The notes beneath the pieces were generated by a model. That model was not told the origin of the DNA, ran no database searches, and saw nothing but the letters and a program-made list of their open reading frames with translations. Both the position numbers and the translations under genes were made by a program. Below, piece after piece: positions 34,214-43,331 of a DNA stretch of 64,000 nt. Each line of letters begins with the position of its first letter. The first letter of the stretch is position 1. Origin of the DNA: an uncultured Nitrospira sp. (GTDB taxonomy: Bacteria > Nitrospirota > Nitrospiria > Nitrospirales > Nitrospiraceae); the NCBI GenBank assembly GCA_902500775.1, contig CABVRZ010000004.1, positions 1 through 64,000 on the forward strand, written 5' to 3'.

Positions 34214-35020
34214 ATGAACAGCGTCCTCACACAATCTCTCATTCGAGCTGCTGCAGTAGGTGATAGTGATTCCATTGCTGTTTTGATGCGTGAGGGCGTT
34301 AGCGATGCCGTGCGTCAAATTACGATTATGGGGAGCTCACACCTCGCATGCTATATCGCCGATGAGATTACAGCAAAGCAGGGAGACGAGTATGTGGTCG
34401 GGACGATGCAGGGGCAAGTCATTGGCATGTGTTCCTGGCGGCATACGGGCACGACGTTGCAGCTCAACCACCTTTATCTCGCACCACAATTTCGTGGCCA
34501 GGGCCTGGGCACAGCGCTCATTCTCGATGGGTTACAGCGGATTCGGCGATCAGAGGAACAGAAGTTTGTTCTCGACGTCTTTTACGATAATCCTCGTGCG
34601 AGGGCCTGGTATCGGTCGTGGGGAATGAGTCCTGAATATCACACACGGTGGGTTCAGTTACCGCTCCCATCAGGGGACTCCAAGGAGGCTCTCCAGTGGA
34701 CCGTTTTGGGAATGACCGAAAGCAATGCGCGCTATCTCCGCTATGGATTTTCACAGTTCACCCTCTCGACCACTTCGGCCACATATCAGATCGGTCGATT
34801 GAGCCATGGCTTGTTTCGGGTAAGTGCCGGTTCGATTCTCCGTGATCCTGCTGCGTTGCAAGGACTGACCAGGATTGATCCACGACGACAGCTCCTCTGT
34901 GTTGGGTCGATGGATGATACCGCCGAGCCCCTTTCGAAGGCCGCACGGCTGATTGCTGAAAGCGAACGACTCGTTTCGTCCTGTACAACTATCACGGAAC
35001 ACCTGGAATCCTCGCTATAA
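34214..35020 (+). CDS. GNAT-family N-acetyltransferase with C-terminal extension
   Basis: The 268-residue protein has a GNAT domain in its first ~150 residues: VVGTMQGQVIGMCSW, then the acetyl-CoA motif LYLAPQFRGQGLGTALILDGL (Q/R-x-x-G-x-G/A) and FYDNPRARAWYRSWG. The last 110 residues are an extension I do not recognise. In frame, ATG 34166 would overlap the previous gene by 29 nt; ATG 34214 avoids this. It may N-acetylate a sugar or amino acid in the EPS pathway. Confidence 0.75.
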   Translation: MNSVLTQSLIRAAAVGDSDSIAVLMREGVSDAVRQITIMGSSHLACYIADEITAKQGDEYVVGTMQGQVIGMCSWRHTGTTLQLNHLYLAPQFRGQGLGTALILDGLQRIRRSEEQKFVLDVFYDNPRARAWYRSWGMSPEYHTRWVQLPLPSGDSKEALQWTVLGMTESNARYLRYGFSQFTLSTTSATYQIGRLSHGLFRVSAGSILRDPAALQGLTRIDPRRQLLCVGSMDDTAEPLSKAARLIAESERLVSSCTTITEHLESSL

Positions 35021-35095
35021 GTGGAGTCGGCGTAACCACCGGGCCATTCCCGTCAGACTCTAGCCTTGCTCTGATCGCATCACCACAAGCGCGCT

Positions 35096-35120
35096 CGTAC
35101 CTTGCCGAGGGCAGGGTACG
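35096..35120 (+). terminator. Hairpin downstream of GNAT gene
   Basis: CGTACCTTGCC (35096-35106) pairs with GGCAGGGTACG (35110-35120) around GAG, an 11-bp stem with one G-U pair. It lies 76 bp after the GNAT stop. A weak TTTT occurs about 11 nt later, so it may be a modest terminator or pause site, one that a NusG paralogue could override. Confidence 0.45.
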
Positions 35121-35292
35121 ACTGACGCGTTTTCTGTCGTCGCCATAACCTGCACAGGAATCGCCGGCCGCTTCATCCAGTGCGGTCTGGTGTCGTGCCT
35201 CTTGTCCACTGACTGGAACGAAGTCCGCGAGTAGTACTCGGTTATCCCGATACATCACCTTACAAGGGCGATAATGCCGAAGGAGAAGAACT

Positions 35293-36408
35293 ATGCAGCT
35301 TTCAATCATACGTCCTACGCTTCCATCGGTGTACGAAATCATGCAACTCCTCGGGCCGAGCTGGGAGGCCGGTACCGTCACGCTCGGTCCCACCGTCAGG
35401 CTTCTCGAGAAAGAGGTTTGTCAGCAGACCGGAGCGAAGTACTGTGTCGCACTGTCGAACTGTACGGCCGGATTGATGATGATACCCCGCGCCCTGGGGT
35501 TACCGCCGGGGAAGGAAGTGATCGTACCGTCGTTTACCTTTGCTGCGACTGCACAAGCCTTGTTGTGGAATGGCTTGATTCCCGTATTTTGCGACTGTCT
35601 GCCGGAAACGTGCACGATCGATCCCGAGGATATCGAACGCAATTTGTCTCCGAAAACGGTGGCGATTTGTGGCGTGTCGATTTTTGGGCTGCCTCCTGAT
35701 AATGAGGCGTTGCTTGATCTGGGCCGGCGTAAGGGGTTGCCTGTCTACTTCGATAGTGCGCAAGGACTCGGTGCAACCTACAACGGCTGGCCATTGGGAG
35801 GATTTGGGCTCTGTGAAGTGTTTTCGATGAGTCCGACAAAAGTGGTGACGGCAGTCGAAGGAGGATTGCTCACAACGAATGACCGATCCCTCGCGGAGCA
35901 AATGCGATCCCTTCGAGATTACGGTAAAGACCCCATCAAGGGGGAAGAAATGCATTGTCTGGGGCTATCTGCCCGCATGAGCGAGCTTCACGCGGCGGTT
36001 GGGTTGCTCTCATTGAGAATGTTGGACGAACTCGTCACAGCGCGCAGGGAACTCATTGCAATTTATCGTGAGCGCCTGAGTGGTCTTCCAGGCTGTTGGG
36101 TTCAGGAGTTCCCTGATGACCGGACGACCAGCGGAAACTATTTTGTCTTGTTTATCACGGACGGCGCGAAATCGAGCCGAGATGAAGTCCATGAAGGCTT
36201 GAAAAGAGCCGGGATCCAAACAAAACGATACTTCTATCCACCGCTTCATGCACAGGCGCTCTTTCAACAGTTCCCCAAACGGGTAAGCTCGAGACTAGAG
36301 CACACAAACAAGATCAGTCGCGAAGGTCTTGCGTTGCCCTTGTACTCGCACACCACGCTGGATGAAATAGACCACGTGTGTTTACAGGTGGAGCGGTTAC
36401 TCAGTTGA
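35293..36408 (+). CDS. DegT/DnrJ/EryC1 aminotransferase, PglE-like
   Basis: The 371-residue PLP enzyme has the family pattern: GPTVRLLEKEV, PSFTFAATAQALLWNG, DSAQGLGA and the PLP lysine in FSMSPTKVVTAVEGG (about residue 185). It converts a UDP-4-keto sugar to the 4-amino sugar with glutamate. Together with the PglF-like gene 800 bp downstream it gives the two first steps of bacillosamine synthesis. A good AAGGAG precedes ATG 35293. A 272-bp gap with a hairpin separates it from the GNAT gene. Confidence 0.88.
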   Translation: MQLSIIRPTLPSVYEIMQLLGPSWEAGTVTLGPTVRLLEKEVCQQTGAKYCVALSNCTAGLMMIPRALGLPPGKEVIVPSFTFAATAQALLWNGLIPVFCDCLPETCTIDPEDIERNLSPKTVAICGVSIFGLPPDNEALLDLGRRKGLPVYFDSAQGLGATYNGWPLGGFGLCEVFSMSPTKVVTAVEGGLLTTNDRSLAEQMRSLRDYGKDPIKGEEMHCLGLSARMSELHAAVGLLSLRMLDELVTARRELIAIYRERLSGLPGCWVQEFPDDRTTSGNYFVLFITDGAKSSRDEVHEGLKRAGIQTKRYFYPPLHAQALFQQFPKRVSSRLEHTNKISREGLALPLYSHTTLDEIDHVCLQVERLLS

Positions 36409-36449
36409 CAATCACGATCGAAACCGACAGTGAGTTCGATGGAAGAAGG

Positions 36450-37121
36450 ATGACTGCTGTGCCGAAGCGGTTATCGAGAGTCAGCTGGGTGGCGCTGACG
36501 GTAATAGCGTTGCCGTTCGTAGGTCTCTTTGGACTTTATGGCCTGAACTGGCTCGTCTTTCACCCACAGGTTGTGACGGTATTCCTCCAGCATCCTTTAT
36601 TTGAACAACCGCGATCAGCTGATGTCATCGTCGTCTTGGCGCAAGACATCACGCGAATTCAACATGCCACCTCGTTGGTCGAACGAGGGTTCGCACCGCG
36701 AACACTGTCCACTTTGATCGATCCTGACTGCGTCCTAGAGAACACGGGAGGGGCTCTGTGTGCAACTGGCGTCCGCAATACAGTCGACGAAGCCTTAACC
36801 ATGCGTCGAGTACTCGCCAGGGATGGTGTGGATCGCGTGATGATTGTCACGTCGCGAGACCATGTGGTGAGAGCGGGGGCAATTTTCACCCTTGTCTTTT
36901 TCGGTTCTGGTCTCGACGTGAACATCGTGGCCACTCCGCTCGAAGTTTCCCAGAACGTGCCATCCGTTCGTGAGATCCGGTCATTCTTTCCCAGTGTTGG
37001 GGGGGCGGTGCTCGGTCGCTTTTTGCCAGAATTGTATGAATGGCTTAAGCCATACGGCCGTAAGTTTCTTCATGGTCGCTCCAATTCCAATATCGAGTGG
37101 TTTCATCCCCGTTATTCATAG
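36450..37121 (+). CDS. YdcF/ElyC (DUF218)-like membrane protein
   Basis: The 223-residue protein has one N-terminal TM helix (VALTVIALPFVGLFGLYGL) then a soluble domain with SADVIVVLAQDITRIQHA, DEALTMRRVLARDGVDRVMIVTSRDHVVRA, matching the ElyC/SanA/YdcF fold of unknown biochemical function. Members are linked to envelope polysaccharide handling. ATG 36450 is chosen because GGAAGAAGG lies before it; upstream GTG 36378 would overlap the aminotransferase by 31 nt. Confidence 0.6.
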   Translation: MTAVPKRLSRVSWVALTVIALPFVGLFGLYGLNWLVFHPQVVTVFLQHPLFEQPRSADVIVVLAQDITRIQHATSLVERGFAPRTLSTLIDPDCVLENTGGALCATGVRNTVDEALTMRRVLARDGVDRVMIVTSRDHVVRAGAIFTLVFFGSGLDVNIVATPLEVSQNVPSVREIRSFFPSVGGAVLGRFLPELYEWLKPYGRKFLHGRSNSNIEWFHPRYS

Positions 37122-37159
37122 CCGCTTGCTGTCACTTCGCTCATTAGGGAGAGACAGTC

Positions 37160-39112
37160 TTGGCCACAACCCAATCTCTTACGTGTAAGCCTACGACTAT
37201 GATTGCCTCGTTGTTCCGGTTCCACCGGTCCTGTGTGGTCATGATTGACTTGGTGTTGATTGGGCTGGCCAATTATCTCGCGTTTTGGCTCAGGTTCGAC
37301 GGGATGGTTCCAGATTGGGCAATGGGGCTGTTCGAGCAGACGCTCCCGTTGTTGATGGTCGTTCGTCTGATGAGTTTTCTCACCTTCCGGCTTTATCAGG
37401 GAGTGTGGAAGCACACGGGTATCTGGGATCTCAGGAATATTATCGCCGCGTCGATCTGTGGAATGGCGCTGTTCTATCTGATCGTTCGATGGGGTGTAGG
37501 GCTCATAGCGTATCCACAGTCTATTTGCATACTGGACACGGTTCTGGTGATTGTTCTTGTAGGAGGGGCTCGGCTCTGCCGTCGATATTTCCATGAGCGG
37601 ACTCGTTCCAAACGAGAAACACGAGTTGTCGTCTACGGGGCCGGCAGTGCTGGCGAGCGACTGGTCAGGGCGCTGAGGCAGAATTCAGTAAATAAGTACG
37701 AACCGGTTGGATTTCTCGACGATGATCCATCAAAAAAAGGCAAGCGCATTCATGGGGTGCCAGTCCTTGGCGGCCGCCAACAGCTCGCCCAGATTATGGC
37801 AGACGTTGCCCCGCAGGTCGTTTTGTTGGCAATACCCACTGCCAAGCCCAAGGTGATGCGCGATCTCGTGAAGCTGTTCGAGCCGCATAAGGTGAGAATT
37901 CAGACAGTGCCGAATCTCCAAAGCATCCTCGACGGCTTAGTCGAGATCACACAAATCCGGAATCTGTCGATCGAAGATCTCTTGGAACGACCTCCCGTAG
38001 GACTTGATGTCACATCTCTGCGTCGACTCATTAAGGGCAAAGCGATCATGGTCACAGGGGCGGGTGGTTCAATCGGCTCCGAGTTGTGCCGGCAGATCGC
38101 GGTACTTGAGCCCAGCCTGCTGGTCCTGTTCGAGCGGTATGAAAACAGCTTGTTTGCGATTCATAATGAGCTGGTTGATCGTGCCTGCGGAACCTCTGTT
38201 TGTCCCGTGGTGGGAGACATTGGAGATGAGGTTCAGGTGGAGAAGATCTTGCAAACCTTCAGGCCCGCGGTCGTTTTTCATGCAGCGGCTCACAAGCATG
38301 TACCATTGATGGAGGCTAGTCCGTGCGAAGCAGTGAAGAATAATGTGCGAGGGACTCGAATTGTGGCTCAAGCATCGGCCCGTTACGGAGTCGAACAATT
38401 CATCATGATTTCAACCGATAAAGCTGTGAACCCTACCAGTGCCATGGGCGTGACCAAGCGGGTGGCTGAGCTGATCGTGCAAAGTTTGGAGGGGTACGGA
38501 CACACGAGATTCTCGATCGTCCGCTTTGGTAATGTGCTGGGAAGCAACGGCAGTGTTGTACCCAGATTTCTTGACCAAATTAAGGCAGGTGGGCCGGTGA
38601 CCGTCACACATCCTCAGATTCGTCGATATTTCATGATGATTCCAGAAGCCGTGCAGCTGGTCTTGCATGCGGCCGTGATGGGAGAGGCCGGTGCGATTTA
38701 TGTACTGGACATGGGTGACCAGATCAAGATTGTGGATTTGGCACGAAACCTCATTCGTCTCGCTGGTCTTGTGCCGGAAGAAGACATTGCGATATCGTTT
38801 GTGGGGCTTCGGCCAGGCGAAAAGTTGTATGAGGAATTGGTTGGGCATGCAGAATTGGTTGAACCATCGCGATTGGAGAAGATTGCAAAGGTCAGATCGA
38901 ACAGTCCTTGGACTTTTTATACGTTAGGGCCGCGAATCGCTATACTGGAGCAGACTGCAGCGCGGCAGGAAGTCGATCGAGTGATTGCGCTTCTTCGTGA
39001 GTTGGTGCCAACCTTCATGCCTACAGGAGATATGGCCGTTACGGAAGCCGAACGAGGGCTGGCAGAAACGGATTTATCACACATGAGTTTCGGCAGTCGT
39101 GCCCTCCAATGA
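37160..39112 (+). CDS. UDP-sugar C4,C6 dehydratase, FlaA1/PglF-like
   Basis: The 650-residue protein has four TM helices in the first ~140 residues, a CoA-binding-like Rossmann domain (VVVYGAGSAGERLVRAL, ~156) and an extended SDR domain with VTGAGGSIGSELCRQI (~297). The catalytic stretch STDKAVNPTSAMGVTKR keeps Thr-Asp-Lys, and Met and Lys at the spacing known for PglF, where Met replaces the SDR Tyr. It makes UDP-4-keto-6-deoxy-GlcNAc. TTG 37160 has GGGAGAG 7 nt upstream; the alternative ATG 37199 has none. Confidence 0.9.
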   Translation: MATTQSLTCKPTTMIASLFRFHRSCVVMIDLVLIGLANYLAFWLRFDGMVPDWAMGLFEQTLPLLMVVRLMSFLTFRLYQGVWKHTGIWDLRNIIAASICGMALFYLIVRWGVGLIAYPQSICILDTVLVIVLVGGARLCRRYFHERTRSKRETRVVVYGAGSAGERLVRALRQNSVNKYEPVGFLDDDPSKKGKRIHGVPVLGGRQQLAQIMADVAPQVVLLAIPTAKPKVMRDLVKLFEPHKVRIQTVPNLQSILDGLVEITQIRNLSIEDLLERPPVGLDVTSLRRLIKGKAIMVTGAGGSIGSELCRQIAVLEPSLLVLFERYENSLFAIHNELVDRACGTSVCPVVGDIGDEVQVEKILQTFRPAVVFHAAAHKHVPLMEASPCEAVKNNVRGTRIVAQASARYGVEQFIMISTDKAVNPTSAMGVTKRVAELIVQSLEGYGHTRFSIVRFGNVLGSNGSVVPRFLDQIKAGGPVTVTHPQIRRYFMMIPEAVQLVLHAAVMGEAGAIYVLDMGDQIKIVDLARNLIRLAGLVPEEDIAISFVGLRPGEKLYEELVGHAELVEPSRLEKIAKVRSNSPWTFYTLGPRIAILEQTAARQEVDRVIALLRELVPTFMPTGDMAVTEAERGLAETDLSHMSFGSRALQ

Positions 39113-39223
39113 ATACCGGCGTTCAGGTTGTCGGGTCAGCCACATCAAATGGTACTGCTACCACAACCCAGAACTCGGTAACCCCGTGCATGACGTCAAT
39201 ATCATCACCATGGTCAAATAACC

Positions 39224-39994
39224 GTGACACACACCGTTATCAACAGAATCGGCCTTGCTTTCATCGCGATGGTTGTTGCAGGAGCTATCGAAACTACTGG
39301 CGCTGAACTTCAACAAACCTATCGGTTGGGCCCAAACGATGTCGTCCGTGTACAAGTGTTTGGCGAAGACGATCTCTCCGTGGAGCGCACGGTGGACGGC
39401 GACGGCACGATTACCTTCCCGCTGATCGGCGGCTTCTCCGTTGAGGGAAAGACGGTCCAAGAGTTTCAGGACGAGTTGACGACTCGTCTTCAAGCGGGCT
39501 ATTTGCGGCACCCGAAAGTCACCGTATTCATCACGAAACACCGGAACTTCACGGTAAGTGGGGAAGTCAAGAGGCCAGGGGGGTTTGAATACAGAGAGGG
39601 TGTGACCGTCCGGGAAGCGCTCGCTCTTGCTGAGGGTTTTTCAGAAAAAGCGAATCGGGACGAGGTGATGGTGACCCGTCTAAACGGAGGGAGCCCCCAA
39701 ACCGTTCTGGTACCGTTGGATGCTCCGGTTCTGCCCAATGACCTGATCATCGTCTCGCAAGCTTCTAGGCTCTATGTGAACGGAGAAGTGGGCCGTCCAG
39801 GTGACTATATGTTTGAGAAGGGTTTGACCATACACAAGGCGATTACGATGGCTGGTGGCTTTACACAAAAAGCCTCGAAGAATCGGACAAAGGTACTGCG
39901 AATGATCAATGGGCAGGAAGAATCGATTCCGGTTAAGCTCGACGACCTTGTCTATCCGAACGATATCATTGTGGTCCCACAGCGGTTCTTTTGA
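39224..39994 (+). CDS. Wza-like polysaccharide export protein (SLBB)
   Basis: The 256-residue precursor has a short signal peptide (IGLAFIAMVVAGAIETTGA), then the Poly_export domain (YRLGPNDVVRVQVFGEDDLSVERTVDGDGTITFPLIG, in parts) and two SLBB domains (FTVSGEVKRPGGFEYREGVTV; LYVNGEVGRPGDYMFEKGLTI). It forms the periplasmic/outer-membrane export channel. No lipobox Cys is seen, so it may depend on the separate barrel at 3628 for passage through the outer membrane. It is the last EPS gene. Start GTG. Confidence 0.88.
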   Translation: MTHTVINRIGLAFIAMVVAGAIETTGAELQQTYRLGPNDVVRVQVFGEDDLSVERTVDGDGTITFPLIGGFSVEGKTVQEFQDELTTRLQAGYLRHPKVTVFITKHRNFTVSGEVKRPGGFEYREGVTVREALALAEGFSEKANRDEVMVTRLNGGSPQTVLVPLDAPVLPNDLIIVSQASRLYVNGEVGRPGDYMFEKGLTIHKAITMAGGFTQKASKNRTKVLRMINGQEESIPVKLDDLVYPNDIIVVPQRFF

Positions 39995-40137
39995 ATGCCA
40001 CGTAGGTTTGGAGTTTTTGCACGCGAATCGATCTGGTTACGTCACCAGTTCTGATTGAGGACAAGACCAAGTGCCGTAGATCCAAGCAGTTCTCTGCTAG
40101 AAAGACCTTCCATTCTTCTCGCCATTCATTTCACTTC

Positions 40138-40596
40138 CTAGAGATATTCCTGAAACCATCTTTCTGCCTGTTCTGCCACCTGTTCCAATGTGTGGGGTTC
40201 TTCAAGGAGGTGCGTCGCGCCGGGAACGATGATCAACTTCTTCACGCAGGTGAGTAAGTCGTAGGCTGCTTGATTCATCCCAATCACTGGTTCATCGTGG
40301 CCACCGATCATCACTAAGGTCGGAGCTGCGACCGACGGCAGCTAAGGTTCTGCCAGGTCTGGCCGTCCGCCTCGTGACACGATAGCCTTGACGTGAACCG
40401 GCTCTCGCGCGGCAGCTTGGAGAGCTGTTCCGGACCCGGTGCTAGCGACGAAATTATTACGAGGGCTCAATCGCCCGCTGTCGCTTCCATGTGCGAAGAT
40501 CGCAAGATCGGACGGACTAGCCGGGAGTCCAAGGATACCTTCTAGGATGATTCCTCCTCCTCTGATCCTGATACTGTGATCACGTGGTGATGTCAT
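40138..40596 (-). pseudogene. Decayed alpha/beta (dienelactone) hydrolase, copy 2
   Basis: The remnant starts ATG at 40596 and reads IILEGILGLPASPSDLAIFA and SDSGRLSPRNNFVAS, then jumps to TALQAAAREPVHVKAIVSRG with the middle (including the nucleophile Ser) deleted, hits an in-frame TAG, and continues LPSVAAPTLVMIGGHDEPVIG and LIIVPGATHLLEEPHTLEQV to a normal stop. The Asp and His blocks remain but Ser is lost. It overlaps the pentapeptide gene stop by ATGA and is homologous to copy 1 at 1357, at the other end of the EPS locus. Confidence 0.85.
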
Positions 40597-42017
40597 CGTG
40601 TCTCTTTCTTCAGAGCGCTGCAGGGAGCAGGGCGATTGAGACCGAGGGGCAATTTGGTTTGGTCGTCAAGACAGGCGGTGTTGAGTTGTGCCTGTGTGAG
40701 ACCAATGACCGACGAGAGTGTGGCACCTTTGAAATTCGCGCGGCGCAAATCGGCTGAGTCCAGTCGAGCACCAGCCAAATTGACTGAAACAAATATGGCA
40801 TCTTGCAAATTCGTGTCCTGAAGATTGGCTTGGGCCAAGTTGGCGTGACTAAAATTCGACTCACGAAGATCTGCTCCGACAAAATGCGCTGCTTCCAAAT
40901 TGGCTCGGTTGAACTGACCCTGCCGGAATGAGGATTTCGGTGCGTAGACCTCGCTGAGGTCACCATTCATGAAGGTGGTGTGCCACCCTTTGGCCCCAAT
41001 CAGGACTGCACGGTTGAGGCTGGCGTCCAGGAAATTGGCCTCATCGAGGGCGGCGTGATAGAGAATCGCCATTCTGAGCTTGGCCAAGTTCAAATCCGCC
41101 TTGACGAGAACAGCCTCTTCGAGGTTGGCTCCTTCCAAATCGGCTTCTTGCAGACCAGCGCCCTGCAGGTTGGTATACCGCAAGTCTGTGCCCCGAAGGA
41201 TTGCGGCTTTCAGATTCGCTCCCCACAGATTCGCTTCGTCCAGATAAGCGCTTTCCAAGTCCGCATCGACCAGTTTGGCCTGCTCCAGTCGAGCCCGATC
41301 CAGCAGCGAGCCCTGGAGGTTGGCGTGATGAAGGTTAGCGTTGGTCAGAATCGTACGACGTAGGTCGGCGCTCGTCAGGTCGGCATTCACCAAGACGGCA
41401 CCCGTCAGTGTCGCTCCGTACAAATGCGCCTCGGAAAAGTTGCCGTTGGTCATGTCGGCGGAAGTAAGATCGGCGTCTTCCAGCTGAGCCCGCTCAAACG
41501 ACGCCCCATTCAGCTTCGCGCCGATGAGAACGGCATCAAAGAGTGCGGCTTCGTCACCCACGGCACGAGCAAGATGTGCACCTGTGAGTCTGGCACGGCG
41601 GAGATCGGTTCCCGAGAGGTTACCGTCTTTGATGACGGCTTTGGTGAGGTCGGCTCCAGCCAGGCTGGCTTGAGCCAGGCTGGCCTGCGATAGATTGGCC
41701 TCCCGCAGGACTGCGCCTTCCAGATCCGCCCGTTCGAGATTCGCTCCCGCGAGTGCTGCTCGGCTCAGATCTGCTTGGCAGAGTTCCATACGTTTGGCAT
41801 TTTGGTTGCCACGATATTCTATCCATCGTTCATGTGAGCGCACGAGGTCTTGCAACGTTTTGGCCGGGACCGGCTTCTTTTTATAGAGGCTTTTGCAGAG
41901 AGGACCTGCAGGTGCCGTCGCCTTGGGGGCGGACGGGCCGGCCGCCCAGGCCCAGGTGGTGAGTCCGCTGAGGAGGATGATTCCTGCGATCGTGATCGGC
42001 ACGGAGGATCTCTTCAT
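40593..42017 (-). CDS. Exported pentapeptide-repeat protein
   Basis: The 474-residue precursor has a signal peptide (ITIAGIILLSGLTTWAWAAG), a short Cys-containing N-domain and then about 60 tandem A(D/N)LXX repeats from roughly residue 80 to 450 (ADLSRAALAGANLERADLEG and so on). These fold as a right-handed quadrilateral beta helix. Most such proteins are cytosolic (gyrase protection) or cyanobacterial; a periplasmic one is less usual. It ends with LNTACLDDQTKLPLGL, with a Cys that may pair with the N-terminal ones. Function unknown. Confidence 0.85.
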   Translation of the reverse strand: MKRSSVPITIAGIILLSGLTTWAWAAGPSAPKATAPAGPLCKSLYKKKPVPAKTLQDLVRSHERWIEYRGNQNAKRMELCQADLSRAALAGANLERADLEGAVLREANLSQASLAQASLAGADLTKAVIKDGNLSGTDLRRARLTGAHLARAVGDEAALFDAVLIGAKLNGASFERAQLEDADLTSADMTNGNFSEAHLYGATLTGAVLVNADLTSADLRRTILTNANLHHANLQGSLLDRARLEQAKLVDADLESAYLDEANLWGANLKAAILRGTDLRYTNLQGAGLQEADLEGANLEEAVLVKADLNLAKLRMAILYHAALDEANFLDASLNRAVLIGAKGWHTTFMNGDLSEVYAPKSSFRQGQFNRANLEAAHFVGADLRESNFSHANLAQANLQDTNLQDAIFVSVNLAGARLDSADLRRANFKGATLSSVIGLTQAQLNTACLDDQTKLPLGLNRPAPCSALKKETR

Positions 42018-42169
42018 TCGTGTCTCCTTTATGTGTTCGAGGTACGATCGACCCCTTGGTTAACGTCTGCAGAGCGGAGGAAATCTGAACATCATAAGCC
42101 GGTACTCTGTCGAGAGTGCACAGTGATTCGGGAAGTTATTCCAACAGTGCTGCTGCATGGCGTCGCACT

Positions 42170-43331
42170 TCAGCACCCATTCTTCATAACAGGGTGGAGC
42201 AGTGATTCACCAAGCAGTTGATCATCATGTATCGTGACGATGTCATGATCCAAATACCCGTTGCGCGTATGATAGCGATAGACTTGTTTACGGCCGGGCC
42301 AGGTGGCTTTCTCTTCCGATCGCTTGCGGCAGGGACGGCCCGCATATTCTTGGAGTTTGTAAGCACAGTCGAGTGAAGATGCGTCTGGTGAGATTATCGT
42401 GGCTGTGCCGACAGCAAAGCTGTCGATCGGCCCATCGACTTGAATTAAATCTCTCAGGCGATACTCATCGAGGTTACCGCTCGCGAAAATCTGCACGTGA
42501 GGCAGGCCTCCTTCACCCAGAATATGGCGAACTGTTTTGGCATGGTCGGCCAGATCACCGATGTCTACCCGAGCCTCTTTCACGGTGATGCCCTTGGCCT
42601 TCAACACTCGGGCCAATAACACGACTTTGCTGGCGGCAGCTTCCGTGTCGTAGGTGTCGATGAGAAGGACGACGTTGTCCGGTTGGACTAGGGCAACATA
42701 CTCGAAGGCCAGGACTTCGTCCTGCTGTGCTTGCACGAACGAATGGGCCATGGTGTCATACAAGGGAATCCCATAGGCCGTGCCGGCCAGGACAGTCGCG
42801 GCCCCGGGAAAGCCGGCCAGATAACTCGCTCGTGCGGCAAGAAGACCAGCTTCAGCGCCATGTGCGCGCCGGAGGCCAAAATCGATCAGCGGCTTTTCCC
42901 CTGCGACGAGATCGGATCGTACGGCTTTGGAAGCCACCATGGTCCGGAAGATCAGTAGATTCATGATTCGGCTTTCAACAAGCTGAGCTTGTGGAAGCGG
43001 TGCGACGATTCTGAGGATCGGCTCGTTGCGGGAAATCAGGCATCCTCTCCACGTCCCCGGTGAACCGCAATGCGTCCAGGTAGGGAAGGAAGCTCGATCT
43101 GAACCGCTTCGATTGATCCAACCAAGTCAAATCTTCCTGAGTGCCCCTCAGTTCTGAGAGGTAGTCCAATACTTGTTCAAGACCGGCCGCCAGTAAGACG
43201 TTGCGGCGGGCGGGCAACTTGCGGACAAAGCACTCGAACACTGCCGGTTGGTCCATCTTTTGTTCTAGGTACGCCTGGACCATCGTGAGCTCATGCAAAT
43301 CCGTGAGTAGAGCATTGGTTGAAGGATTCAT
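42170..43331 (-). pseudogene. pncB: Frameshifted nicotinate phosphoribosyltransferase
   Basis: The N-terminal part (TDLHELTMVQAYLEQKMDQP, FRSSFLPYLDALRFTGDV) and the C-terminal part (ASKAVRSDLVAGEKPLIDFG, RRAHGAEAGL, IFASGNLDEYRL) together give a NAPRTase, but they lie in different frames. The shift occurs near 43020-43035, where the other frame restores NEPILRIVAPLPQAQLVESR. The enzyme makes nicotinate mononucleotide. The ATG (43331) overlaps the preceding nicotinamidase stop by ATGA, so they formed an operon. Either it is decayed or the assembly has an indel error. Confidence 0.8.

Noticed and set aside
40980-41693. Plus-strand ORFs of repetitive sequence
   Set aside because: They are shadows of the pentapeptide repeats on the minus strand.
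40593-42017. CRISPR-like or tandem DNA repeat
   Set aside because: Periodicity is 15 bp and comes from the pentapeptide code; repeats are not identical and there are no spacers.
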